Part shown: positions 62,001-64,000 of the stretch, in pieces | How positions within the stretch are numbered: position 1 is the stretch's first letter | Layout of the letters: every line of letters begins with the position of its first letter | Assembly (NCBI GenBank): GCA_001662425.1 | Contig: BDDC01000237.1 | Location: 3,941 to 67,940, forward strand | DNA: 64,000 nucleotides | Reading direction: 5' to 3' | DNA from: Chlamydomonas sphaeroides | Taxonomy: Eukaryota; Chlorophyta; Chlorophyceae; Chlamydomonadales; Chlamydomonadaceae | Made by a program: the position numbers and the translations under genes | The notes under the pieces: model-generated | What the model saw: only the letters and a program-made list of their open reading frames with translations | The model's database searches: none | Told to the model about the DNA's origin: nothing

Positions 62001-62283
62001 GGCCCTTCCGCAGGCCGCTGGGCTGCCCGACGCTGCTGGTGCCGAGCAGCCGGCGGTTGAGGAGCAGACAGCCCGCAGGAGCCTGGTGGAGTCGGTGGCT
62101 GCTCGCCTGGGCGGCCAGTCGCCGATGCACCTGTTGCTTGCGGCGCTGCTGGCGGCCAACATTGTTATTGCGGCGGCACTGGGGGCAATCTGGCGCCACC
62201 GCAACAGGGCACACATGGCCGCAGTGCGCGGCCGCCGTGACGCCCTGGCGAGCGGCACTGTCACAGTAGAAATTCCCAACTGA
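1936..62283 (+). CDS. Giant multidomain membrane receptor/adhesin: SRCR x3, FG-GAP, GH18-like, CTLD x18, PAN, Pro-rich rods, C-terminal TM
   Basis: A spliced gene of about 255-260 exons (exons listed block by block in the other entries), CDS about 25 kb, about 8,300 residues. The start is the first ATG of its frame, in good context (A at -3, G at +4), and opens a signal peptide. Stop TGA is at 62281-62283. Exon phases chain from end to end, which is the main argument for one gene: no internal stop with poly(A) signal and no second signal peptide is seen. The only break is between exons 32037-32165 and 32311-32380. Introns average about 135 nt; nine are GC-AG. The product enters the secretory route, is probably heavily N-glycosylated and, in its Pro-rich parts, hydroxyproline-glycosylated, and ends in one transmembrane helix with a short basic tail. 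Inferred role: cell-surface glycan or pathogen recognition, or adhesion. Gene finders may split it into several models. Identity of the domains is firm; a single transcript is inferred. Confidence 0.8.
2530..3960 (+). other. SRCR domain 1
   Basis: Exons 2530-2597, 2709-2746, 3013-3063, 3318-3417, 3532-3664, 3929-3960. The spliced reading has the scavenger-receptor Cys-rich signature in order: a start like VRLVNTVAPSGSYLYEG, then FGLICMDGFDDKDAEVICRQ followed by LG, then KLNCRGSESNINNC, ending in AGVQCF. The CRQLG block and the closing AGVQC are diagnostic. SRCR domains bind polyanions, microbes and proteins in animals. The intron after 3063 carries a 22-bp duplication. Confidence 0.85.
3069..3112 (+). 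repeat. Perfect tandem duplication 2 x 22 bp in an intron
   Basis: The unit ATTGCCACACTGCATTGGGA+GG is present twice, head to tail, just inside the intron that begins at 3064. It is open in one frame, but the SRCR reading requires it to be spliced out. Confidence 0.8.
4056..5546 (+). other. SRCR domain 2, with a helical insertion
   Basis: Exons 4056-4124, 4313-4371, 4515-4594, 4726-4784, 4920-4982, 5069-5150, 5246-5340 and the first part of 5460-5619. Markers are RAGRVEVWVGSGWG, QTVCRQLG, then FNDDLRCQ, and finally AQC...LLAVSC. Between LRC and AQC lie about 80 extra residues that look helical and charged (for example VVEDENEIKTREVK). The ends at 4594 (GTCATA donor) and 5150 (GTGCGG donor) were chosen because they keep phase. 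The intron from 5341 is GC-AG. Confidence 0.75.
4195..4282 (+). repeat. Intronic minisatellite, 4 x 22 bp
   Basis: Four near-identical copies of GGCAAGCCTGCCACGATCAA+GC lie in the intron between 4125 and 4312. The last copy has one substitution in the core (CTGCTACG). Confidence 0.85.
5565..6251 (+). other. SRCR domain 3
   Basis: Exons 5460-5619 (second part), 5716-5765, 5898-5947, 6049-6123, 6189-6251. Signature: ARLVGAQFPSEGRLEIYN, then NGAWGTVCAQDG, VVEAVCRQLGFP, NASCSTCDHC and a closing VAATSIRCPQG. Exon 6189 was started there because the earlier possible acceptor at 6164 runs into TAG. Confidence 0.8.
6372..7009 (+). other. Linker between SRCR and FG-GAP regions
   Basis: Exons 6372-6421, 6643-6696, 6791-6829, 6945-7009. 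The reading continues in phase (VATNGFVCSSTQDAY, YNTPPIPAPETPRALC, TFPWSDKAGIAPG, KTSLLVGQFDASSSDEGVQ). No domain is recognised in the first part; the last part is probably the lead-in strand of the first FG-GAP repeat. Confidence 0.6.
7199..8975 (+). other. FG-GAP / VCBS-like calcium-binding repeats
   Basis: Exons 7199-7396, 7493-7639, 7867-7936, 8065-8116, 8262-8430, 8549-8746, 8887-8975. At least three blades carry the Ca-loop pattern of integrin-type FG-GAP repeats: DVTGDGSDDLIAI (near 7340), DMDDDGMNDAVIVYL (near 8305) and DVDLDGRDDLLVF (near 8900). A weaker one reads DISGDKAADL (near 7610). Such repeats form beta-propeller blades in extracellular proteins. Confidence 0.8.
9316..9413 (+). 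other. Linker exon before the GH18-like domain
   Basis: Exon 9316-9413 follows the last FG-GAP exon in phase (SSFETAISTAVYNGPASIS...). No family is recognised. The 340 bases of intron before it (8976-9315) hold nothing I can name. Confidence 0.55.
9510..12573 (+). other. GH18 (chitinase-like) domain, catalytic motif lost
   Basis: Exons 9510-9789, 10038-10123, 10329-10350, 10487-10532, 10659-10697, 10859-11032, 11249-11335, 11423-11516, 11657-11772, 11927-11986, 12093-12182, 12393-12445, 12560-12573. About 390 residues follow the GH18 TIM-barrel order: RLVAYYTNRR (strand 1), THVIFAHV (strand 2), LNPDVKVLVSVGG (strand 3), HGLDGVELSWP (strand 4), FVDMINLQAFD (strand 6), LGGVGVWDVDGD (strand 8). 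Strand 4 in active chitinases is DGxDxDxE; here it is DGVELSWP, so the second Asp is Glu, the third Asp is Ser and the proton-donor Glu is Pro. Inference: a sugar-binding, non-hydrolysing domain. The intron at 11987 is GC-AG. Confidence 0.85.
11161..11217 (+). repeat. Intronic tandem repeat, 3 x 19 bp
   Basis: Three copies of GCCACCCCTGCCTGATGGT with few changes lie in the intron from 11033 to 11248. Confidence 0.85.
12726..13784 (+). other. C-type lectin domain 1 (QPD type)
   Basis: Exons 12726-12805, 12964-12993, 13114-13192, 13289-13454, 13546-13638, 13733-13784. Landmarks: TWSEAVAHCREAGGDLASV, VSVWLGAS, WGPGQPDA, GAEDC, EWFDVSC, PFICK. QPD is the galactose-type sugar-site motif in animal CTLDs; the partner WND is WFD here, so Ca binding is uncertain. 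The last exon is read to 13784 (donor GTGGGC) because only that end keeps phase with the next exon. Confidence 0.85.
13841..14996 (+). other. C-type lectin domain 2, interrupted by a Pro-rich loop
   Basis: Exons 13841-14038, 14241-14354, 14456-14578, 14672-14996. Landmarks: MADAQKHCRSYGGELPSL, SSFWLGLRSYGD, YWTDGSH, FGMHACAVV, then after the insertion VSCMEKMPVVC. About 80 Pro/Ser-rich residues (14732-14925) sit between the third and fourth conserved Cys, where a CTLD normally has a short loop. No EPN/QPD or WND motif remains. Confidence 0.8.
15112..15599 (+). other. PAN/Apple-like module 1
   Basis: Exons 15112-15262 and 15418-15599. The core RPLSVSDERECVVACMLDK, then RCTYYVY and HCFPM, has the Cys-x3-Cys and aromatic pattern of PAN/Apple domains, which bind proteins or sugars. 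It follows CTLD2 directly in phase. Confidence 0.6.
15354..15406 (+). repeat. Intronic tandem duplication 2 x 26 bp
   Basis: TACGTGTCTGCCCATTGAAC+ACCGCC occurs at 15354-15379 and 15381-15406, separated by one T, in the intron before exon 15418. Confidence 0.85.
15759..16761 (+). other. Cys-bounded beta repeats (set A), short Pro-rich hinge, helical tail
   Basis: Exons 15759-16114, 16212-16337, 16405-16761. Repeat-like units close on Cys: GDCGQAGIRGVGGTYDS ending in LTLKC, and FDYYCPEGMTANGVQG ending in TVRLTC. Then comes a short Pro-rich hinge (VPPPPPRPPPSPPSPPMPP) and a helical piece (APSDDAIAQIAESLKVDEEA...). See the set B entry for the shared pattern. Confidence 0.65.
16898..17388 (+). 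other. PAN/WSC-like module 2
   Basis: Exons 16898-16946, 17130-17239, 17358-17388. Core: LAGKVALPGECCAMCFN, YGYVFVSVYQDCYCAM. The CC-x2-C followed by a YxDCYC strand is typical of WSC/PAN carbohydrate- or protein-binding modules. Confidence 0.6.
17599..18550 (+). other. Long Pro-rich (PPSPX) rod
   Basis: Exons 17599-18268 and 18390-18550. After about 30 ordinary residues come about 240 residues made almost only of Pro and Ser, with Ala, Lys and Arg (PPSPPSPP, PPSPAPSPP and similar). This matches hydroxyproline-rich rods of volvocine cell-wall glycoproteins such as pherophorins, where Pro is hydroxylated and O-glycosylated into a stiff spacer. The rod is split by one intron (18269-18389) whose removal keeps phase. 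The long Gly-rich frame on the other strand is only its antisense shadow. Confidence 0.85.
18601..18666 (+). repeat. Intronic tandem duplication 2 x 33 bp
   Basis: Two copies that begin GGTG(C/T)TGTTGTTGCAC and end GCTCAACCTGAGAAT lie at 18601-18633 and 18634-18666, in the intron between 18551 and 18739. Confidence 0.85.
18740..22080 (+). other. Array of Cys-bounded beta repeats (set B)
   Basis: Exons 18740-18852, 18960-19154, 19303-19351, 19497-19554, 19676-19884, 20031-20124, 20299-20423, 20550-20710, 20933-21185, 21276-21384, 21489-21570, 21711-21866, 21991-22148 (start). Five to seven units share: hydrophobic strand, C(P)xG, two strands with a central G, about 20 loop residues, then a strand closing on Cys. 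Examples are AWSYACPSGSTLAEV..., MSLRCPENEYVTSIFG..., SIDCPAGIAGITG..., FRYECPTGSKVIAMSG.... The spacing recalls the three-fold beta-prism repeats of vitelline-membrane outer-layer protein I, but I would not assign that family without a profile search. Confidence 0.6.
21991..23522 (+). other. C-type lectin domain 3 (EPN type)
   Basis: Exons 21991-22148 (end), 22277-22285, 22467-22518, 22678-22697, 22802-22873, 23000-23100, 23178-23220, 23364-23392, 23493-23522. Landmarks: LLDWSEADRWCK, GVWLGGR, NAGEPNDLNG, DCLELVV, WFDRVC, RPLCR. EPN is the mannose-type sugar motif; WFD replaces WND. Exon 22277-22285 is only 9 nt. The intron from 22874 is GC-AG. Confidence 0.8.
23587..24115 (+). other. C-type lectin domain 4, N-terminal half only
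   Basis: Exons 23587-23729, 23827-23906, 24018-24115. A Ser/Thr-rich lead is followed by LSWDDAQVFCQRRGGALASF and VWTGLRNR, then the reading passes straight into the linker of the next domain. The second half (ED-C, W-x-D, final Cys pair) is absent, and no lost exons are visible in the 112-nt intron 24116-24227. Confidence 0.7.
24228..25049 (+). other. C-type lectin domain 5
   Basis: Exons 24228-24331, 24433-24485, 24609-24862, 24942-25049. Landmarks: EYLYVQQLKLTYEAANRWCE, GGELASF, AWVGLTRA, NRWAAGF, MPQCMF, LNGFICSR. No EPN/QPD or WND motif, so classical Ca-dependent sugar binding is unlikely. Confidence 0.75.
25205..26332 (+). other. C-type lectin domain 6
   Basis: Exons 25205-25287, 25391-25458, 25530-25618, 25752-25926, 26187-26332. 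Landmarks: GRQFLAFAEPKTWADAGAAC, LGGTLASFHTDDEY, TFSWGNNRPA, FNVICAGEPG, DVPCDM, PYICSL. The third Ca-site segment is degenerate. The final exon continues into a beta-rich tail (DFMYDWAYADGTTLDF...). Confidence 0.75.
26441..26917 (+). other. PAN/Apple-like module 3 and linker
   Basis: Exons 26441-26662 and 26765-26917. ATLTGYGNVSACCQACQAV, GCAYFTW and QCILKR give the CC-x2-C ... GCxxFxW ... C pattern of PAN/Apple domains. The second exon is a linker with two or three Cys (TPECGVLNQ, AVCGTLLPVACR). Confidence 0.7.
27048..28507 (+). other. C-type lectin domain 7 (QPN / WND)
   Basis: Exons 27048-27145, 27266-27319, 27410-27422, 27522-27565, 27724-27843, 27942-28040, 28179-28262, 28395-28507. 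Landmarks: SDAAQATCEILGGTLVEP, YHIGLSDRGTEGMWTW, FWAASQPNNN, DEDC, NTWNDVPC, ARIMCQR. It keeps a QPN loop and a full WND, so Ca binding is plausible. Exon 27410-27422 is 13 nt. The last 50 nt form a short linker. Confidence 0.85.
28750..29934 (+). other. C-type lectin domain 8
   Basis: Exons 28750-28798, 29051-29101, 29203-29264, 29392-29409, 29522-29589, 29684-29757, 29897-29934. Landmarks: LVDWSEAELICQANGGNLAY, WFGLNDR, WRYTANPW, PMILCNGF. The end at 29934 (donor GTACGA) rather than 29927 keeps phase into the next exon. The Ca-site loop is not canonical. Confidence 0.7.
28925..28998 (+). repeat. Perfect intronic tandem duplication 2 x 37 bp
   Basis: A 37-bp unit starting GTGGCGCCGCCAGTCC and ending CTAACACCGG is present at 28925-28961 and 28962-28998, in the intron between 28799 and 29050. 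Confidence 0.85.
30024..31553 (+). other. Linker and C-type lectin domain 9
   Basis: Exons 30024-30097, 30246-30256, 30408-30484, 30656-30685, 30811-30856, 30953-30973, 31115-31165, 31283-31321, 31471-31553. Landmarks: TWSAVTLCNNG, DTFYWRW, GSCGGAPGG, PVFGDSVGATR, MRIYCRND. Introns here are AT-richer than elsewhere and exons very short. Exon 30246-30256 (11 nt) was placed only by phase. The junction 30973 to 31115 needs two bases that the chosen 30953-30973 end does not supply, so an end or a micro-exon is wrong there. The intron from 30098 is GC-AG. Confidence 0.55.
31725..33272 (+). other. Beta-repeat remnant and C-type lectin domain 10 (insertion, one phase break)
   Basis: Exons 31725-31777, 32037-32165, 32311-32380, 32441-32528, 32569-32591, 32723-32760, 32831-32907, 33208-33272. 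31725-31777 reads VLCEEGMFVCGMSVTSVP, like one beta-repeat unit. The CTLD shows TCHGSGDLANYGQIS, DDTMINGWVTRLF, CGELRFNV, GQWVDSPCK, HVLCRRD. Between its halves sits an insert with five Cys ending QGFICN. Exon 32037-32165 ends phase 0 but 32311 needs phase 1, so a micro-exon is missed, or the gene or assembly has a 1-nt error. Several small exons are tentative. Confidence 0.5.
33554..34847 (+). other. Linker and C-type lectin domain 11
   Basis: Exons 33554-33668, 33757-33863, 33979-34054, 34156-34267, 34365-34530, 34646-34679, 34803-34847. A Ser/Thr/Ala-rich linker is followed by LLFDTPMTWRLGVSFCKAHG, AELAYFENA, WFGASHSGG, SCGELVFERR, WSAAACGKHN, VLCRRR. The intron from 34531 is GC-AG. Sugar-site motifs are lost. 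Confidence 0.75.
34940..35942 (+). other. C-type lectin domain 12
   Basis: Exons 34940-35014, 35097-35123, 35257-35352, 35473-35589, 35717-35942. Landmarks: SLYTQLMDWQTARRYCEQKG, VRVWLGGTY, WIWVDKMPF, DLCLAWAI, WQPSSC, TFCQRDL. The last exon runs on into the next beta-repeat (DLFCPSG). The intron from 35124 is GC-AG. Confidence 0.8.
36097..37113 (+). other. Beta-repeat unit and PAN/WSC-like module 4
   Basis: Exons 36097-36269, 36416-36523, 36641-36717, 36839-36922, 37052-37113. The first exon completes CPSG-TFLTGLTGVVPP with IQYSGICRN, the same pattern as sets A and B. Exon 36416 reads HRDVRECSRMCGVLSARTFA and the next TCRCARALSGVQLG, which resembles WSC/PAN. Then come TIYTYGYDRS and a Cys-bearing strand. 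Confidence 0.6.
36307..36364 (+). repeat. Perfect intronic tandem duplication 2 x 29 bp
   Basis: GGTTGCGGGCTTTGGAGGTT+ACCTGTCTG is present at 36307-36335 and 36336-36364, inside the intron 36270-36415. Confidence 0.85.
37356..38192 (+). other. C-type lectin domain 13
   Basis: Exons 37356-37453, 37542-37770, 37951-38070, 38166-38192. Landmarks: YRVFNRRTDFDSAQRLCMLY, GGHLAILEDSGD, VFWVGLYM, YRWLDGTPLAYD, NCGYLEV, DFICET. The Ca loop (VVSAEPGWDW) is not canonical. Confidence 0.85.
38416..39277 (+). other. C-type lectin domain 14
   Basis: Exons 38416-38473, 38558-38617, 38761-38905, 38992-39125, 39222-39277. Landmarks: TASWRDAQKICR, GPLWTALSVDS, LQWRLQ, WAWPKDVRVDG, GICGMVDIE, NWCDESMMFACK. The intron from 38906 is GC-AG (GCGAGT). 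Confidence 0.8.
39399..41222 (+). other. C-type lectin domain 15 (EPN and WND, with an 80-residue insertion)
   Basis: Exons 39399-39559, 39660-39732, 39830-39887, 40043-40056, 40221-40286, 40386-40422, 40552-40567, 40636-40674, 40795-40997, 41165-41222. It opens with a Pro-rich hinge (RVPPPPPPPPPTLTP). Landmarks: YTLYMGARSYAQATATC, TTFWIGLRRD, TFRWSTGG, GWDEPNDSGG, AEDCVES, then FRNFWNDLPC and LPFLCM. EPND and FWND are both intact, as in Ca-dependent mannose binders. About 80 residues, mostly exon 40795-40997 (charged, Trp-rich, probably helical), lie between ED-C and W-N-D. The junctions are in phase, but the insert has no family. Confidence 0.75.
41429..42662 (+). other. C-type lectin domain 16
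   Basis: Exons 41429-41578, 41708-41800, 41903-41922, 42173-42289, 42374-42398, 42569-42662. Starts with a short Pro-rich hinge (PEPVPPRPPAF). Landmarks: TQFVMYGPLMTFAEARVYCE, VQMWTGYNA, DEWCFMVE, TSCEGTRRPLCRSM. The intron from 42399 is GC-AG. Sugar-site motifs are lost. Confidence 0.75.
42744..44030 (+). other. C-type lectin domain 17, with a 4-nt exon
   Basis: Exons 42744-42790, 42890-42948, 43123-43173, 43273-43352, 43524-43622, 43702-43772, 43895-43898, 43989-44030. Landmarks: RYAYYTMKLPWGRARDWCRS, GELATF, DAWIGLFGD, FWSFVDQPG, GDCGF, then CTLALPFVCQ. Exon 43895-43898 (ACAT between AG and GTAAGT) supplies exactly the phase and the Cys codon needed to join 43772 to 43989. Confidence 0.7.
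44166..44998 (+). other. C-type lectin domain 18
   Basis: Exons 44166-44311, 44391-44544, 44665-44694, 44807-44998. Landmarks: GYIYTLISNPTLRANWTQAQ, LMCRFLPEG, GTLASLYTQEDLD, GVWLAYADF, YWTIGGSDG, ATCGYLD, KPCSERLAVLCM. It is the last lectin domain; the next exon follows in phase. Confidence 0.8.
45120..45473 (+). other. FG-GAP-like piece and DUF4215-like Cys module
   Basis: A single large exon. It begins HVVGGEFSGDGLPDVMVAA, a D-x-D-G-x-x-D loop like the FG-GAP repeats at 7.3-8.9 kb. It then reads CGDGIPLWGREECDIG and CTDQCRI, the CGDG...EECD.G...C..C pattern of the DUF4215/Myxo-type Cys-rich module, though shortened. This marks the change from lectin array to the membrane-proximal ectodomain. 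Confidence 0.65.
45607..48714 (+). other. Beta-rich ectodomain with carboxypeptidase-regulatory-like repeats
   Basis: Exons 45607-45714, 45868-45940, 46072-46138, 46217-46332, 46423-46522, 46646-46803, 46898-46979, 47111-47292, 47425-47512, 47635-47717, 47797-47868, 48116-48148, 48273-48322, 48517-48593, 48693-48714. Two stretches look like CarboxypepD_reg/CNA-B-type beta sandwiches: PGVRLTARL...TITDDSGKYVLAL (47111 exon) and SCATSDPDGGFLVAAG (48273 exon). The rest is not assigned. The end at 46522 is one choice; 46588 also keeps phase. The intron 47869-48115 is AT-rich and empty. Confidence 0.6.
48821..51299 (+). other. Ectodomain block, no family recognised
   Basis: Exons 48821-49050, 49158-49235, 49399-49515, 49711-49767, 49875-49959, 50077-50202, 50295-50454, 50575-50602, 50746-50824, 50978-51070, 51271-51299. 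Phase is continuous. The composition is that of a beta-rich secreted protein with scattered Cys (GGECQYALGS, VDICRDYKGNLIFC, GEMRCNDV, NRGCSFPV). A striking hydrophobic stretch reads EIPIPVPLLILRDPPGDRS; it is too polar at both ends and too Pro-rich for a membrane helix. I cannot name a domain. Confidence 0.6.
51501..53356 (+). other. Ala/Lys-rich helical rod
   Basis: Exons 51501-51554, 51643-51672, 51805-51903, 52009-52149, 52268-52359, 52461-52551, 52717-52794, 53154-53178, 53266-53356. About 200 residues with repeated AAKTAKAAKAAA, VKAVENAQTAVSKGAQKVGK and AAKAADAAEAAAKGADEAAE: low in Pro, Gly and Cys, strongly helical, probably coiled-coil or an amphipathic bundle. It is the only such stretch in a Cys-rich, beta-rich protein. 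The intron from 53179 is GC-AG. Confidence 0.7.
53515..55635 (+). other. Ectodomain block, no family recognised
   Basis: Exons 53515-53607, 53997-54007, 54136-54291, 54410-54499, 54607-54701, 54803-54850, 54945-55025, 55171-55217, 55353-55481, 55575-55635. Reads DEAADLLAKMVLSQDNW, VTNCKGAPVNLACQP, VAGFITETTYFNTEE, GGDMILAPTFAIMFI, DGRTCTASATMGIPG, RNVMLPELE. Exon 53997-54007 (11 nt) is needed by phase: every other acceptor in 53608-54007 that I tried completes the codon TAG. The 389-nt intron 53608-53996 holds nothing else I can name. Confidence 0.6.
55725..57468 (+). other. Helical segment and Gly-rich hinge
   Basis: Exons 55725-55847, 55966-56070, 56175-56250, 56363-56394, 56507-56557, 56658-56714, 56824-56914, 57061-57137, 57285-57324, 57443-57468. 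The first exons are charged and helical (ESKLEAELAKRQREQDEV). Later ones are beta-like (TMSTFSTLNTRMQFTF) and end in a short Gly run (LAGGGGGGTGMWMSGWDE). No family is recognised. Confidence 0.6.
58210..58336 (+). repeat. Intronic G-rich repeat, (GGGCT)n arrays
   Basis: Four to five copies of a unit made of two to four GGGCT repeats plus GGATTGTTGC lie in the intron 58204-58532. The + strand is G-rich with many GGG runs close together. Confidence 0.85.
59935..59997 (+). repeat. CAC/CCA low-complexity tract in an intron
   Basis: About 60 bases almost without G and T on the + strand (CACCACCCACCACCACCCAC and similar), just upstream of the acceptor for exon 60004; it may serve as an extended pyrimidine/C-rich tract. 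A short CCTTGCAGG duplication precedes it at 59868-59895. Confidence 0.7.
60990..61826 (+). other. Membrane-proximal helical stalk, part 1
   Basis: Exons 60990-61116, 61257-61425, 61558-61826. Reads LTRRMLFADSMVPKQLEEEL, LDQSIAAQEKSLAELTADVS, LVRRLAHQARDNTSCLHNHF, TAEAVKAARDAADQKAASLG. Mostly charged and helical with few Cys. It leads in phase to the last exon. Confidence 0.65.
61923..62283 (+). other. Last exon: helical stalk, transmembrane helix, basic tail, stop
   Basis: It reads LLMFQEAVAEEAARLAARQQ and further Ala/Glu-rich sequence, then a hydrophobic helix of about 23 residues (62125-62193: MHLLLAALLAANIVIAAALG followed by AIW), then RHRNR and about 22 more residues ending VTVEIPN and TGA. 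Basic residues follow the helix directly, so the short C-terminus is predicted cytoplasmic (type I topology with the N-terminal signal peptide). No kinase, ITAM or other signalling domain is in the tail. Confidence 0.85.
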
Positions 62284-62858
62284 GGGTGTTGCGAAGCATA
62301 TGGGGGCACCACCCTTCGGCTAGATCCTCACTGCCACCCAAGTAGTACGTGTGGTATTTGTGTTCCTCCCGCTGCGCTTGTCAACAGTCGCGTAGCACAC
62401 CCATGCAGCCTGCCAAGTTACCGTGCGTGAATGTCGTACGGCACTCGCCTTTGTGCATGGCCCCTGGCCACCGTCACCCTCCGTGTGTGAACTGCTCCAT
62501 TAGTGTGGCGGGGGCCGACCCTCAGCCTGCTTCTTTTCCGTATCTGGCTTTGCGATGCTGCCTTGCGTGGCTCAGCATTGGGTTAGGGTTGCAAGCAGGA
62601 TGGTGCAGGGGTCGCGGCCCAGACAGGTGCAGGCTCGTAAGAGCCCTTGTTGGTTGAGAATGAGGTAGGGCACCTGCATTTTGGGGTGCCTGAACAGGGT
62701 GAAGGGAGCTCGCTTGCATGCAGTGCTGTCTTGGCGACGATCAGGCTATTTGCAAGAGTGTGTGTTGCGTGACAGCAGAGGCTACGTGCTGTCTTACAAG
62801 CTGTGATCATGCTGTCAGTCATGTGCTTTCTTCATAGGTTGATCTTTCGCTCAAATGT

Positions 62859-62863
62859 TGTAA
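62859..62863 (+). terminator. TGTAA polyadenylation signal (putative)
   Basis: TGTAA is the usual poly(A) signal of volvocine algae. This is the first one on the + strand after the stop codon and would give a 3' UTR of about 590 nt. Other TGTAA copies lie further down (63741, 63786). Confidence 0.5.
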
Positions 62864-63203
62864 CTTCTGCCACATCATGCTATGCAGCGCACACAGGTTG
62901 CAGAATCATTGGTCAGCGAGCTGGCTAGCTGTCTAACAATTTCTGCCACCAGCAACCCCAGCAGCCAACAAACACCCCCAGCCATTCAACTAGTCGCGCC
63001 TGGCTAGGCATGCAGTGCCTATCCTTACTACCATTTGCTCCTGCCACTCCTATCCTCAGCACCATCAAACATAACTGAGAAGCGGTGGGCTTACACAACG
63101 TTACAGCCCCAGCTCACGTGATAACATAGCCCATGGGACGGTCAATCTTCGCTTGAGTTTTCCATAATGCAGGCAAGGCCGGGATACCGCAGGGGCGACT
63201 GCC

Positions 63204-63545
63204 TCTCTCGGCGCCGCTGCCTGCCGCCTACCGCCACGCCCCTCGCCGCCGCCTCCCTCCCCCTTCCTCCGCCCGCCCTGCCGCCGGCTTACCCTATGCA
63301 GTCTGCAGTCGCGCCCCTCGCCCTGCACCTATCTTTGCCTGCCTCGTCACCGCCGGCTACCGCATCCTTCCCGCTGCCCCCGCCGTCGCCCTCCCCCATC
63401 CAACTGTGCCCTGGCCCTCCGCCTCCCTCCGTCTCTCTCGCCGCTACCGCGTCTCCTCCTCCGGCCTCTCTCGGCGCCGCTGTCCGCTGTCTTCCGCCAC
63501 CCCCCTCGCCGCCGCCTCCCTCCCCCTCCCTCCGCCCGCCCTGCC
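63204..63545 (+). repeat. Direct repeat 2 x about 79 bp in a C-rich tract
   Basis: Copies at 63204-63282 and 63467-63545 both run from TCTCTCGGCGCCGCTG to TCCGCCCGCCCTGCC with a few substitutions and small indels. They bracket 184 bases of similar C-rich sequence. Confidence 0.75.
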
Positions 63546-64000
63546 CTCAGAGAAAGGAGCTGGCAGGGTACTTGGGTGGTGCGCGCGTCGCTGCGGCAGG
63601 AACTCGGGGCACATCTTGCCCGTGCGGCGGTGTGTGGCAGTGTGCATGTGGGGCGGACGGAGACCGGATGTGGTGCCGCGCGCAGTGAATGGGTCTGCAC
63701 CACATCGGTTTGGACCCCACGTGCCCACTGGCTGCACAAATGTAAGGTTCACGGTCACGATGATTGTTCCACTGGCGACACGCACTATGTAATGACACGC
63801 CTTACAGGCATACTCTAGCCCTATGGGCTTCCCCGGGGTTTCCCCCTCTCTTGGCCTCTGGCCAGGGTTCAGGTCCTGTGCGGCCCCGTGATGGTGCCGT
63901 ACAGGTGAGTCGCGCCTATGGATGGCTCGGCTCCTCCAATTGCATCGGGGTCTCTTGAATCGTGTAGAGCAGTAAGCCGAGTTACGGTACGTTGCACCCG

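Larger units (their letters stand above)
62284..64000. other. 3' UTR and downstream flank, no second gene recognised
   Basis: 62284 to about 62880 is probably 3' UTR. From there to 63170 nothing is recognised. 63170-63560 is C-rich, holds a 79-bp direct repeat and is open in two frames, but with a composition (Pro, Ala, Ser, Leu, Arg) dictated by the repeat. CAG|GTGAGT at about 63905 could be a splice donor of a neighbouring gene; too little is visible to call one. Confidence 0.5.

Noticed and set aside
61563..62312. 249-codon open frame on the - strand over the last exons
   Set aside because: Antisense of GC-rich coding exons. Its composition (Arg, Ala, Ser) has no domain, while the + strand reads a stalk and transmembrane helix.
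63167..63688. 173-codon + strand open frame after the gene
   Set aside because: It is made by the C-rich 79-bp repeat, with low-complexity Pro/Ala/Ser composition and no signal peptide or domain.

Overview
The window reads as one protein-coding locus on the + strand of a nuclear genome, most likely a volvocine green alga (Chlamydomonas/Volvox group). The evidence is a GC-rich sequence, very many short spliceosomal GT-AG introns with some GC-AG, Pro-rich (PPSPX)n rods typical of volvocine cell-wall and matrix proteins, a TGTAA poly(A) signal behind the stop codon, and SRCR and C-type lectin domains, which are known from Chlamydomonas. The species cannot be fixed from the sequence. I found no tRNA, rRNA, CRISPR array, transposon ORF or convincing second gene.

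The gene starts at ATG 1936 with a signal peptide and ends at the TGA at 62281-62283, just after a C-terminal transmembrane helix. I assembled about 255-260 exons by hand, from splice sites and reading phase. Phase is continuous throughout apart from one unresolved junction (32166-32310) and one exon end with alternatives (46522). The CDS is about 25 kb, about 8,300 residues, so the product would be a type I membrane protein of roughly 0.9 MDa, nearly all of it extracellular. The exon models are inferences; no transcript was available.

Layout: 1-1935, 5' flank. 1936-6251, signal peptide and three SRCR domains. 6372-9413, a linker and Ca-binding FG-GAP/VCBS-like repeats. 9510-12573, a near full-length GH18 (chitinase-like) domain whose catalytic motif is destroyed. 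12726-14996, CTLD1 and CTLD2. 15112-18550, PAN/Apple-like modules and two Pro-rich stretches. 18740-22080, an array of Cys-bounded beta repeats. 21991-44998, sixteen more C-type lectin domains (CTLD3-18; CTLD4 is a half domain) interspersed with beta-repeat and PAN-like modules. 45120-51299, an FG-GAP-like piece, a DUF4215-like Cys module and beta-rich ectodomain. 51501-53356, an Ala/Lys-rich helical rod. 53515-61826, a further large beta-rich and helical ectodomain of no named family. 61923-62283, membrane-proximal stalk, transmembrane helix and short basic tail. 62284-64000, 3' UTR and flank.

Taken together the modules suggest a surface receptor or adhesin that binds many glycans: SRCR domains, a non-catalytic GH18 domain and lectin domains with EPN, QPD and QPN sugar-site motifs, spaced by stiff hydroxyproline-type rods and anchored by one transmembrane helix. 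Recognition of microbes, mates or extracellular matrix are all possible; the sequence does not choose between them.
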